NCBI RefSeq assembly: GCF_051488665.1
Contig: NZ_JBPSEG010000002.1
Location: 186,001-250,000, forward strand
Reading direction: 5' to 3'
Source: Melioribacter sp051488665
Lineage (GTDB): Bacteria > Bacteroidota > Ignavibacteria > Ignavibacteriales > Melioribacteraceae
DNA length: 64,000 bases
Shown here: piece after piece, positions 15,582 to 24,118 of the stretch
Numbering within the stretch: the first letter of the stretch is position 1
Layout: each line of letters opens with the position of its first letter
Notes under the pieces: generated by a model
What the model was told of the DNA's origin: nothing
The model's database searches: none
Seen by the model: the letters and a program-made list of their open reading frames with translations, nothing else
Position numbers and translations under genes: made by a program

Positions 15582-18500
15582 TTATTTCAAACGGTATACT
15601 TTGAAATCGTCTATTTCCTGATGTGATTTAACCGTACGGAATCCGAAATATCCTTCCGTCAAGGGGTTGTCGTCTTTAAACGTGAAATACAAATCGCCGT
15701 CGACGTAAAGGCTTGTCGTTCCATTGTAAACTATAATCTGAATAAAATACGTTTTATTCGGTTGGAGAAGATGTTTTTCGTCGCGATAGTCGTAAATAAG
15801 AGCGCGCTCGCCGTTCCCCCGGTATTTCCGAAATCGCGTAGTGGTATTGCTGTTTCCTCCGATACCCGCATAATAAAGACTCAACGAGTCGTACGACGAG
15901 AATGTGCCGTCTCGCGTGAACAAATAATCGTTCCTCGGGTCTGTTGCCATCCAGAATTGATTTAAGTCGGACAGTCTGTCGTTGTAGCCTTTGTCAATAA
16001 TTACTTTTCTTTTATACTCGATTAACAAATTTCCGCTCAATTTTTCTTTGAACCATACGGTAGCTCCATGCTCCACATCTATAACCATTTTTCCGTTTTT
16101 TATTTCGACTTTTGAAAACGGCGATTTTTTCGTTTCGGTTATCCAACGTCCGAAATCATTTTCGAAGTCATCTTCGTACAACAGTTCGCCTATTCTGTAT
16201 TGTTCAGTACAAAGGCTGTCCCTGAAGTTTTGTATAATCTCTTCGGGAATATTATCACCTACGAGTTCAAGCAATTCGATTGCATTCAGGCACCATTGCG
16301 CCGTATTGTTAGTGGAAACTCCCCTCACTTCATAAACCGGCTGCAAACTTTGAACACTGTCGAATTTTGTCATTTTGAAAACCGTATGATAATACCTTGG
16401 TTTTGCGTTAAGAAATTCGTTCCATGCCCGGGCTGCAAAAGCAGTATCTCCGGAAACTTTAGCGTACCAAGCGGGCAATCTTGCATACCAGGAGCCGGGA
16501 TTTCCAAGTTCTACTTTTCTACCGAATTCTTTTTCGATTTCAGAAACCGGAGCTCCGTACAGTTTACAGAATTGATTCCACAGTTTATTCCATTTTTCGT
16601 TCTTCAATAAATTAGTTAATTCGAAAGCTACTTCAGGGCCTCCCATCAGAACCGAAAGATGCGCCGAACCGATATCGTCTTCATGCAGCCGATAAAGCTT
16701 GTAAGTATTAGGGTCATATCTGAAAGCGGCGTCTTTTCCCGAAAAGAAACCGTACGGCATTTCATAAAGACTGTTTACTCCCTGCATAATTCTGTTGCGA
16801 TATGTCGTATCCCCCGTTCTTTCCCATTCCGTCATCCAGTTGCCTACAAGAGCAAGCCAGTCGGGTCCGACGCGTACATGCGTAGGATAATCGCTCTTTT
16901 CGAGAATCAAACGCAACGGATCGGTTTTACCTATCGCTTCGTTGGCAGCCTCCGTTACTTCATGCATTAAATCGCCCGTTCTTTCGTCGGTAGTCAGATA
17001 ATAGTAAAATCGATTTAAAGCAGCTTGAGAAATGCGCACTTCTTTGGCGCCGCATCCCCAATGAACGACGTTATGGCGGCTGCCCAATCCTTTGAAAGGT
17101 CCGAGATGATAAACATCCACTTCGCTGTTATGGCGAGTCATTGCTTCGGCCATTCGGAATATGTCGCTATTTCCGGTTCTCAAGAAGCTGTACCAGAGCC
17201 ACATATTGGGCATCAATTCTGTATTTGCCCAGGCATATCCCCCCATATCGTATCTCCACGTATGCCTGCGGCGGTCGTAGCTGTGTTGAATATCCCCGTA
17301 ATGCCAGAACCCGTACCAGTGGCGCTGCTCTACTTCCAGTTGGTAATACTTGAAAGCGTTTTCGAGTTGGTTCTCGAGCCAGCATTTAACATTATTGCTC
17401 CTGTCCGGCAAACTCCAAACGCCGAATACAGGGATGCTATGCAGATATTCCGGCGCAGCCACCAACAAAGGCGGTTGATTAACCGTTTTAACCATTTTGT
17501 GAAGAGTTTCATAATCGGGCACATTGTCGGAGGCAAATATTACCAATTCGGTAGTACGTCCGACGCCGGTAGCAGAGCTGAATCCGGGTTGAACGTCTTC
17601 ATAGCTTGCAAGAAGATTATGCCCCCATGCTAAAGTGTCGTAGTGTCGCATATCCATTTCGTTTGCATCCGGAGGCCAGAGCCAGGCTTTCAAACGCGCG
17701 GTGTCTTGTATGACGTCAGATATTTCAAAAGCGGAAGGAAATGACTGCCAGAAATCGCGTAAACATACCGTCAATCCGCCTGAAACGTCGCCGACAAAAG
17801 CAAGACCGCTAGCCCGATGACCGTATCCGGCTTCAATCCACGCGCTTTTATCGTTTGTCCTTTTCAATATTCTGAATCCGTCCGCTTCGAGCTGCGTCAA
17901 TTTATAATCATTCCACGAAGCCCAGTTGTCAATTAAAAACCGTTGTTGTTGTGAAAGCGAATCCGGTTCGGGAATTCGCAAACCTCTCAATTGTCTGTAG
18001 TAAAAATCTTCCCGGCGGTCCAAAGGATATCTTCCGCTCAAAGGCTGACACGGTTCGTCCCATAATCTGCCGTCGTCCCCGGCAAAACGGATATGGCGGT
18101 TGTACAGTTGTTCGTTTAAAGGAACGTCAAAAACCAGACCCAATCCGCGTATAAAATCTTTTTGCTGATCGCCGTCATAAATAATCGTATGAATCATACG
18201 GATAGATTGTTGACCTGCATAAAAATAGAGTCGAACAATAAACGGCAGCCAGCTTCTGGCGCCCGACTCGGAGAAATGTTTGCCTTCTATTTTAATTACC
18301 GCCCTTACCGGTCCGTTTTGCTCGATCGTAACATTATCAATATTACCGATAAATTTTTCTTTTGCGGGTTGTATTCCGGCTTCGGCGTCCGGTTCATTCT
18401 GTAAAATACAAACCATTTTTACGCCGGACGATATTTCTTTCCCGTCCATTTTAATAAAACGAATAAGATTTCCTCCGCGCTTGGGAATATCGCACTCTAA

Positions 18501-18932
18501 GGCGCCTGTGTTGACAATTATATCATTGCCCGTTTCTGTTACTTCCACTTTTGTTTTAAACTGACTAGCATCGGCTGCTTTTACAGCTTTGAGTTGAAAT
18601 ACGTCTCCCGAGCTCGTATCGACAACCGTACTGAAGCCGATCCATTTTAAAGAACCGTCCGGCCAATAAGCCAAAGGCCAGGATTGAACGGGCAAAGATT
18701 TCCCTTGAAAATCCTCTAATAAAAATTTCGTAGATGGATTAATTTTGCCTTCGGGAAAGGGCGCTCCCCAACTTACGCCTGCCGGTAATTCAGGAGACTT
18801 TTTGCCCAACCATGTTAATTTAACAGCATGAATGTTTTGTGCATAAATCGATAATTGAAGGATGTCAAAAACAATTATAATAACTAATGTTATAATCGAA
18901 TTAATTTTGTTTAAAAACCGATTGCCAATCAT
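15582..18932 (-). CDS. PL26-like exo-rhamnogalacturonan lyase with C-terminal lectin-like domain
   Basis: The 1116-residue exported protein starts, after a hydrophobic signal, with the beta-rich region typical of PcRGLX/YetA proteins, whose landmarks GVSWGAPFPEGKI and QSWPLAYWPDGSLKW are clear (residues about 55-95). A long alpha-helical and beta-sandwich body follows to about residue 890. Residues about 905-1116 (from YEDDFENDFGRW to DDFKVYRLK) form a concanavalin/LamG-like sandwich, probably for glycan binding. PL26 enzymes remove terminal units from RG-I by beta-elimination. No T9SS tail is present. It precedes the PL22 gene by 25 nt. Family placement is from remembered motifs; activity is inferred. 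Confidence 0.8.
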   Translation of the reverse strand: MIGNRFLNKINSIITLVIIIVFDILQLSIYAQNIHAVKLTWLGKKSPELPAGVSWGAPFPEGKINPSTKFLLEDFQGKSLPVQSWPLAYWPDGSLKWIGFSTVVDTSSGDVFQLKAVKAADASQFKTKVEVTETGNDIIVNTGALECDIPKRGGNLIRFIKMDGKEISSGVKMVCILQNEPDAEAGIQPAKEKFIGNIDNVTIEQNGPVRAVIKIEGKHFSESGARSWLPFIVRLYFYAGQQSIRMIHTIIYDGDQQKDFIRGLGLVFDVPLNEQLYNRHIRFAGDDGRLWDEPCQPLSGRYPLDRREDFYYRQLRGLRIPEPDSLSQQQRFLIDNWASWNDYKLTQLEADGFRILKRTNDKSAWIEAGYGHRASGLAFVGDVSGGLTVCLRDFWQSFPSAFEISDVIQDTARLKAWLWPPDANEMDMRHYDTLAWGHNLLASYEDVQPGFSSATGVGRTTELVIFASDNVPDYETLHKMVKTVNQPPLLVAAPEYLHSIPVFGVWSLPDRSNNVKCWLENQLENAFKYYQLEVEQRHWYGFWHYGDIQHSYDRRRHTWRYDMGGYAWANTELMPNMWLWYSFLRTGNSDIFRMAEAMTRHNSEVDVYHLGPFKGLGSRHNVVHWGCGAKEVRISQAALNRFYYYLTTDERTGDLMHEVTEAANEAIGKTDPLRLILEKSDYPTHVRVGPDWLALVGNWMTEWERTGDTTYRNRIMQGVNSLYEMPYGFFSGKDAAFRYDPNTYKLYRLHEDDIGSAHLSVLMGGPEVAFELTNLLKNEKWNKLWNQFCKLYGAPVSEIEKEFGRKVELGNPGSWYARLPAWYAKVSGDTAFAARAWNEFLNAKPRYYHTVFKMTKFDSVQSLQPVYEVRGVSTNNTAQWCLNAIELLELVGDNIPEEIIQNFRDSLCTEQYRIGELLYEDDFENDFGRWITETKKSPFSKVEIKNGKMVIDVEHGATVWFKEKLSGNLLIEYKRKVIIDKGYNDRLSDLNQFWMATDPRNDYLFTRDGTFSSYDSLSLYYAGIGGNSNTTTRFRKYRGNGERALIYDYRDEKHLLQPNKTYFIQIIVYNGTTSLYVDGDLYFTFKDDNPLTEGYFGFRTVKSHQEIDDFKVYRLK

Positions 18933-19092
18933 ATTTTTGTCCTGTAATTAAATAAGCTATAAATAATGATGTATTCAGAATGTAACTTATTAACGACTCT
19001 GACTGAAGTAAGATATTAATATGCAGGCGATTAAACTTTTTTGATAATTCAATTTACTTTTAGGATTGAACAATTAATTAGATTAATTTTTT

Positions 19093-19857
19093 CTAATTCA
19101 GATATTTTTCCAGATCGCGCAAAGCTATTACAATAAAATTATGATCGTGCATGTATTCAACATAACTTTTGAAAAGTTCAGGCGAGGTCGTGACCCACGG
19201 ATGCGCATAATCAGGAATGCCATGAACAGTAAAAACTATAATATCGCCAGCCTTTGCGCTCTTAAGAATATTCATTACTCGATGTTGTGCTTCATTATTA
19301 ATTCCAGTTGTGCTAAAACTTGGAATTAATAATGGATTGTCATTTAATGGATTATATTTTCTATTACCGCCGACACGAGCATATTTGTAACCCATTTCAT
19401 TTAAAACCTCCAACGCTATATTACTTGTGTCATATCCCGGATAGGCAAACGATATGGGCTTTTGAATTCCATACTCTTTACATTTGGCTTCAATATAACC
19501 TAACTGTTCATACATTTCCTGTTTACTCATTTGATTAACATGTTTGTGTGTACGCGTATGGTTGCCGATTTCAAATCCCATTTGGTTGAGTTCTGTTATT
19601 TGGTCCCATGACATGTATTTTGAAGAATCTGCAGGAACTTCTAATGGGAATTCACAAATAAAAAAGGTAGCTCCGAAACCATATTTACTTAAAAGAGGCG
19701 CGGCATAAGTATAATGAGTAATAGAAGCGTCGTCAAACGTTAAAACAATAACGGGATTATTTATCTTCTCTTTTTCTTTATCTACCGCTTCTATATTATC
19801 ACATTCATGAAATAATAATATTACACTCAAAAATATTGTGAAGAGAAATCTTTTCAT
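19093..19857 (-). CDS. Exported NodB/CE4-type polysaccharide deacetylase
   Basis: The 254-residue protein has an N-terminal hydrophobic signal (MKRFLFTIFLSVILLF) and the NodB homology motifs: LTFDDA with the metal and catalytic Asp pair (residues 42-43), GNHTRTHKH with metal His residues, and SFAYPGYDTSNIA near the active-site Arg/Pro motif. CE4 enzymes remove acetyl groups from chitin-type or xylan polysaccharides. RG-I is O-acetylated, but pectin deacetylation usually uses CE8/CE12-type folds, so the substrate is open. It stands alone, with 160 bp after and 295 bp before it, and looks more AT-rich than its neighbours. No standard lipobox was seen. Confidence 0.85.
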   Translation of the reverse strand: MKRFLFTIFLSVILLFHECDNIEAVDKEKEKINNPVIVLTFDDASITHYTYAAPLLSKYGFGATFFICEFPLEVPADSSKYMSWDQITELNQMGFEIGNHTRTHKHVNQMSKQEMYEQLGYIEAKCKEYGIQKPISFAYPGYDTSNIALEVLNEMGYKYARVGGNRKYNPLNDNPLLIPSFSTTGINNEAQHRVMNILKSAKAGDIIVFTVHGIPDYAHPWVTTSPELFKSYVEYMHDHNFIVIALRDLEKYLN

Positions 19858-20152
19858 TACCCCATTTTATATTAAAAGTTAATAATCGTTTTTAACTAAT
19901 TTATCTTTGGTAATAAATCATCCGTATTTTGTTTTTTATAAAACGTAATTGCGTGCGGCCTTTCTAGTCAAAAAATTCCTCGATAATCGAAAAATCATTT
20001 GGATTGAATTTGTCTGAACAACATGTATTTTGTCAAACTACATAACAATTGTCTTACGGCGGGTTGTTCTTCCGAATCGCTTGAATGTCTTTGTTGAAAT
20101 CATAAATTCCGATTTTCCAGTTGACGTCAAACAACACAACATATCGGCAAGC

Positions 20153-21631
20153 TTATTTAACGACAATCATTTTCTTAGATTCCGTGAACAGCGCCGTTTC
20201 TTTATTTTGAGCCGTAATTCTATAAAAATAAATTCCGCCGCTTAGATTCGAAGCGTCGAACACTACTGTATAATAACCGGCTTCTTTATATTCATTAACT
20301 AACTCAGTAATTTCGCGGCCAAGTAAATCGTACACTTTAATATTTATTTTTGAAGCAGAAGGTAAGGTATAATTTATTTGCGTACTTGGGTTAAACGGGT
20401 TCGGGTAATTTTGATACAACTGAAATTCGGCGGGTACAGAACTACTTTTGTTTTCCGGCGGTACACCGGTAGTTCCGCCTGCCATTTTATAAATTTCGCT
20501 TCCGGCAAGCAGGAAGGCTCCTAACCCATAATCTTCAAAGTTTGGAGCTTTATCATAGGTAACGGGTTGCCCGTCGGATGGTTGTTTACCGGTGCTTTGA
20601 ACGTATCCCAAAAATCCGTTTTCGTGGAGCGCGTCATTGGTTAATGCATTCCAACCCTTTTTTGCCGCTTCTTTATAAACGGGGTCTGTTAACAATCCTT
20701 TATTCACGCCCCATGCCAAGCCGAATGTAAAGAATGCGGTACCGGATGTTTCTTTACCGCCGAATTCGCCTGGGTCATGCAAGCTTACGTTCCAGAAACC
20801 GTCTTCGCGTTGAACCGCTATGAGCGCCTCGGCCATTTCTTTAAATGTTGTTTCATATTCGTCTCTGTGCGGAGCGTTATAGGGCATCACATCCAAAACA
20901 CGCGCTAGCGCCGCAAGAACCCAGCCGTTGCCTCTCGACCAATAGGTATCTTCGCCGTTCGGCGAAGTGTGAGGAGGATCGAAATCTTTATCGCGCCACC
21001 AAAGATGGTCGATTTTATTATATAATCCCGAATCCCCTTCTTCCGTCTTGGTATGCATATACATCCGATACATCCGATTAAAGTAGACAGTATCGTTGTA
21101 GATTGCGCCGAGTTTTGCAAACACCGGCATCGCCATATGCAATGCGTCAATCCACCACCAATCATCAACTTTATTGCTGTTTATCATTCCATCGATAACT
21201 TTTTTAATTTTTTCAATCCTTTCCGGTTGAGGATCTATCTGGTAAAGTTCGATATATGTTTGACCGCACGCCTGGTTATCCGCATTGCGTGTTGTTGTGC
21301 CTCCGTAAGCCGGTTCCCAATTGTGGCTTTCCGCCCATTGAACCGCATAATCATAAAATTTCTTGTCGGGTTTAATTCCGTACAACGCCATTAAACCCTC
21401 GTAATACGTAGCGCGGGTCCAGATATTGCTCGGGCGTCTTTTATCCGTAACAATATCCGCTCCCGGGTCAGGCCATTTCTTCATAAAGTATTCATTAGCC
21501 AGCAGCATTTTTTCCAGGACCGGATTTTTATCTACCGGGTTTTGAGCATTAACTTTTGTTACGTTTAATAATGCTGCCGTTATAAGACAACTGATTATTC
21601 CGGTAATCTTAAATCCATAATAATTTTTCAT
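20153..21631 (-). CDS. Secreted GH105-like hydrolase with T9SS sorting domain
   Basis: The 492-residue protein has a signal peptide, an (alpha/alpha)6 glycoside hydrolase domain (about residues 35-400) and a C-terminal T9SS domain (about 410-492) starting at YQNYPNPFNPSTQINY. The catalytic domain has the GH105 features RPSNIWTRATYYEGLMALY, KVDDWWWIDALHMAMPVFAKLG, YWSRGNGWVLAALARVLD and FGGKETSGTAFFTFGLAWG. It should release the unsaturated galacturonosyl end from RG-I lyase products. Unlike the GH105 protein at 12930-14171 it is predicted to reach the cell surface, so the same step may occur in two compartments. No clear ribosome binding site precedes the ATG. Confidence 0.9.
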   Translation of the reverse strand: MKNYYGFKITGIISCLITAALLNVTKVNAQNPVDKNPVLEKMLLANEYFMKKWPDPGADIVTDKRRPSNIWTRATYYEGLMALYGIKPDKKFYDYAVQWAESHNWEPAYGGTTTRNADNQACGQTYIELYQIDPQPERIEKIKKVIDGMINSNKVDDWWWIDALHMAMPVFAKLGAIYNDTVYFNRMYRMYMHTKTEEGDSGLYNKIDHLWWRDKDFDPPHTSPNGEDTYWSRGNGWVLAALARVLDVMPYNAPHRDEYETTFKEMAEALIAVQREDGFWNVSLHDPGEFGGKETSGTAFFTFGLAWGVNKGLLTDPVYKEAAKKGWNALTNDALHENGFLGYVQSTGKQPSDGQPVTYDKAPNFEDYGLGAFLLAGSEIYKMAGGTTGVPPENKSSSVPAEFQLYQNYPNPFNPSTQINYTLPSASKINIKVYDLLGREITELVNEYKEAGYYTVVFDASNLSGGIYFYRITAQNKETALFTESKKMIVVK

Positions 21632-21655
21632 AAAAGGTTCTTTGAGTTAATAGAA

Positions 21656-21694
21656 TTTCAAAAAGGCTGTGCCTCTTTCAAAAGACACAGCCTT
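21656..21694 (-). terminator. Terminator after the duplicated-domain T9SS protein
   Basis: On the minus strand AAGGCTGTG/CACAGCCTT arms (plus-strand 21686-21694 and 21663-21671) with a 14-base loop are followed by a short T run. It lies about 20 nt past the stop of the gene at 21713-24028 and so separates it from the GH105 gene. Confidence 0.85.
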
Positions 21695-21712
21695 GAATAA
21701 GTGAGAGGCTAC

Positions 21713-24028
21713 TCACTTCAGGAGCATAAGTTTCTTAACGCTAACAAAATCATTCGCTTCGATACGATAGAAGTAGACACCGGAAGCCAAATCAGAAGCG
21801 TTGAACTGAACAGTATGGTAACCGGCGGTATATTCTCCGTTAACCAGATTGGCTACCAATCTGCCCAGGAGGTCATAAACTGCAATCTTAACGTTGCTTT
21901 TTTCCGGCAGCGAGAATTTAATGGTTGTAGTCGGATTGAAAGGATTCGGATAATTCTGTTCGAGCGAATAAGAGACCGGCAAAGATTTTTCTTCTTCAAC
22001 CGAAACCGGTTCCGGCACTTTGCCAAGATTTACCATACGAGCTACTTCATTCAGGTAAACCTGTTTTGCGCCTTCAGTAAAATTATAATAATTGAATAAT
22101 GCGGCATCCCCGCCGGTTGCATAAGCGTGGTCGTTTCCGTTCCCGATTAATGAACGATATCCGGCAGGCATATCTCCAGCTCCGTCATAGAATTCGACCC
22201 ACGGTTCCCAGCGTACAAAGAGGACATTTGACGTGGCTGCATCCCTGGCAAGCACAATACCGTTGCCGGCGTCTGTGGCTTCCAGGAAATCATAAGGAGA
22301 AGTTACCCAATACATTGTGCTGTCGCTCGATAACGTAACGCCTGCGAATACCGGATCGTCCGGCATTTCGATTTTGGCTACTATGGTATCTCCTGCCGTA
22401 TCAAATGACGTTGTAGTGCCGGTAGGCAGCCAATTCAATCTGTTGTTGCGCGCCGCCCATAAATGCAATAAAAGGACAGGCGACGTAATATTATTCCAGG
22501 CTGTTTTATGCGAGCCGCCAAAATCGCCGCTTGTTCCCGAACGTCCTATTATCACAAGGTCGACTGAATTCAGCGTATCGACTAATCCTTCGGAAGCCGT
22601 TTCGAGCGATGCCGAATAAAGAGTGTAAACTTTATAGCCCTGCTCCAAAAGTTCGTCGATAAAAGGTTTGTCGGCGCTTAGATTTGTATTCGGATCGACA
22701 ACGCTTTCTTTGCTTATAAATGCAATTGTTTTTCCGAGTCCTACGGGTCTCGGCGGAGCCTCGGGCAAATTGACCATTCGCTCGACTTCATTCAGATATA
22801 CCTGTTTGGCTTCGGGAGTAAAATTGTAGTAATTAAAAGGACCCGCATGGTCGTTGCCGTTACCGATTAACGTACGATATCCTGCGGGATAATCCCCAGC
22901 GCCGTCATAAAATTCCACCCAGGGATCCCATCGAACGAACAACACATTCGAGGTTCCGGCTTCGCGAGCCAATACCGTTCCGTTTCCTCCGTCGGTAGTC
23001 GCCATAAAATCGTAAGGAGAGACTACCCAATTCATAGTGCTGTCTTCAGCCAGCGTTATTGCACTGAATACCGGATCGTCCGGCAATTCTATTTTTGCCT
23101 TAATAGTATCCCCCGCATCGTCGTATGATGTGGTTGTTCCCGTCGGCAGCCAATTCAAACGATTGTTGCGAGCCGCCCAAAGATGCAGCAACATAATCGG
23201 AGCTTTAATGTTATTCCAGGCTTCCTTGTGACTTCCCCCGAAATCTCCGCTGCTACCTGAACGTCCTATAATTACAAGGTCGGCTGAGTTCAAACTGTCC
23301 AGTAGACCTTGAGACGCTGTTTCAAGAGAATTCGTATAAACGGTAAATACTTCATAGCCTGCTGAAACCAGGTCGTCGATAAACGGTTTATCCGCATTCT
23401 CGTATGTCTCAGGATCAATTTTATCCGGAAGACTTACAAAAGCGATTACTTTGGGCAGCCATTCCGTATTTACATTGGGATCGAAACTTTCGCTCGATGT
23501 AATAATTATATGATCCAGCAAGGCATTCGGCTCGCGTCCGAAAAAGTCGATTGAATGAACGCCGGCAGAATCGATTACAATCGGAGTATTCCCTTTATGC
23601 CACGACCATGATCCTCTCGGTTGCCCTGAGACCTGCCCGGCTACAACACCGTCAACGCCGTAGAAGAAAGAATCGCTGTGATCATCCGGGAAGAAAACAT
23701 AAGCCCATACATAATGCGTTCCCGTATCGACAAAATTTACATTGTACGATAATTTGATATTGATTGTTTCGGCGTTGCTTGTGCTTCCGTCGCCTTTAGC
23801 CATATAAGCTTTCATATAGCCTTCGCCCATAAAGCCCTCAACGGAATCTTCCAGCGCAAAAACGTCGCCGTCTTTTGCATCCAGACCGGGTCTGTATGCG
23901 TCATATTTTTCCGCCGGAATTACAACCAGTCCGAGCGAGTCGCTCTTCTGTACAAATTGCGCATTCAGATTACTCAAGAACAGTAAAGCAAATGCCGCCA
24001 ATAGGTATTTGATCTTATACTTCATCAC
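21713..24028 (-). CDS. Secreted protein with two near-identical Rossmann-like repeats and T9SS tail, function unknown
   Basis: The 771-residue protein has a signal peptide (1-23), a beta-sandwich-like domain (about 30-195) resembling carbohydrate-binding modules, two tandem copies of a ~220-residue domain (about 200-425 and 430-665) and a T9SS tail from about 690 (EQNYPNPFNPTTTIKF). Both copies share PFIDxL, DLVIIGRSGxSGDFGGSHK, WAARNNRLNWLPTGTTTS and WVEFYDGAGD. The early DLVIIGRS strand-turn resembles glutamine-amidotransferase/ThuA-like folds, but no catalytic Cys/His/Glu triad was recognised. I cannot assign an activity. It lies between GH2 and GH105 genes, with a strong GGAGGGGTG ribosome binding site and its own terminator. 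Confidence 0.8.
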   Translation of the reverse strand: MMKYKIKYLLAAFALLFLSNLNAQFVQKSDSLGLVVIPAEKYDAYRPGLDAKDGDVFALEDSVEGFMGEGYMKAYMAKGDGSTSNAETINIKLSYNVNFVDTGTHYVWAYVFFPDDHSDSFFYGVDGVVAGQVSGQPRGSWSWHKGNTPIVIDSAGVHSIDFFGREPNALLDHIIITSSESFDPNVNTEWLPKVIAFVSLPDKIDPETYENADKPFIDDLVSAGYEVFTVYTNSLETASQGLLDSLNSADLVIIGRSGSSGDFGGSHKEAWNNIKAPIMLLHLWAARNNRLNWLPTGTTTSYDDAGDTIKAKIELPDDPVFSAITLAEDSTMNWVVSPYDFMATTDGGNGTVLAREAGTSNVLFVRWDPWVEFYDGAGDYPAGYRTLIGNGNDHAGPFNYYNFTPEAKQVYLNEVERMVNLPEAPPRPVGLGKTIAFISKESVVDPNTNLSADKPFIDELLEQGYKVYTLYSASLETASEGLVDTLNSVDLVIIGRSGTSGDFGGSHKTAWNNITSPVLLLHLWAARNNRLNWLPTGTTTSFDTAGDTIVAKIEMPDDPVFAGVTLSSDSTMYWVTSPYDFLEATDAGNGIVLARDAATSNVLFVRWEPWVEFYDGAGDMPAGYRSLIGNGNDHAYATGGDAALFNYYNFTEGAKQVYLNEVARMVNLGKVPEPVSVEEEKSLPVSYSLEQNYPNPFNPTTTIKFSLPEKSNVKIAVYDLLGRLVANLVNGEYTAGYHTVQFNASDLASGVYFYRIEANDFVSVKKLMLLK

Positions 24029-24118
24029 CCCTCCTAAATTATTATTGATTAAAATGAGTTTGGAAATCGGAGAATCAGAAAAACTTTTTAATAACTTTAA
24101 GCAAAACAGGTTAGAAAG

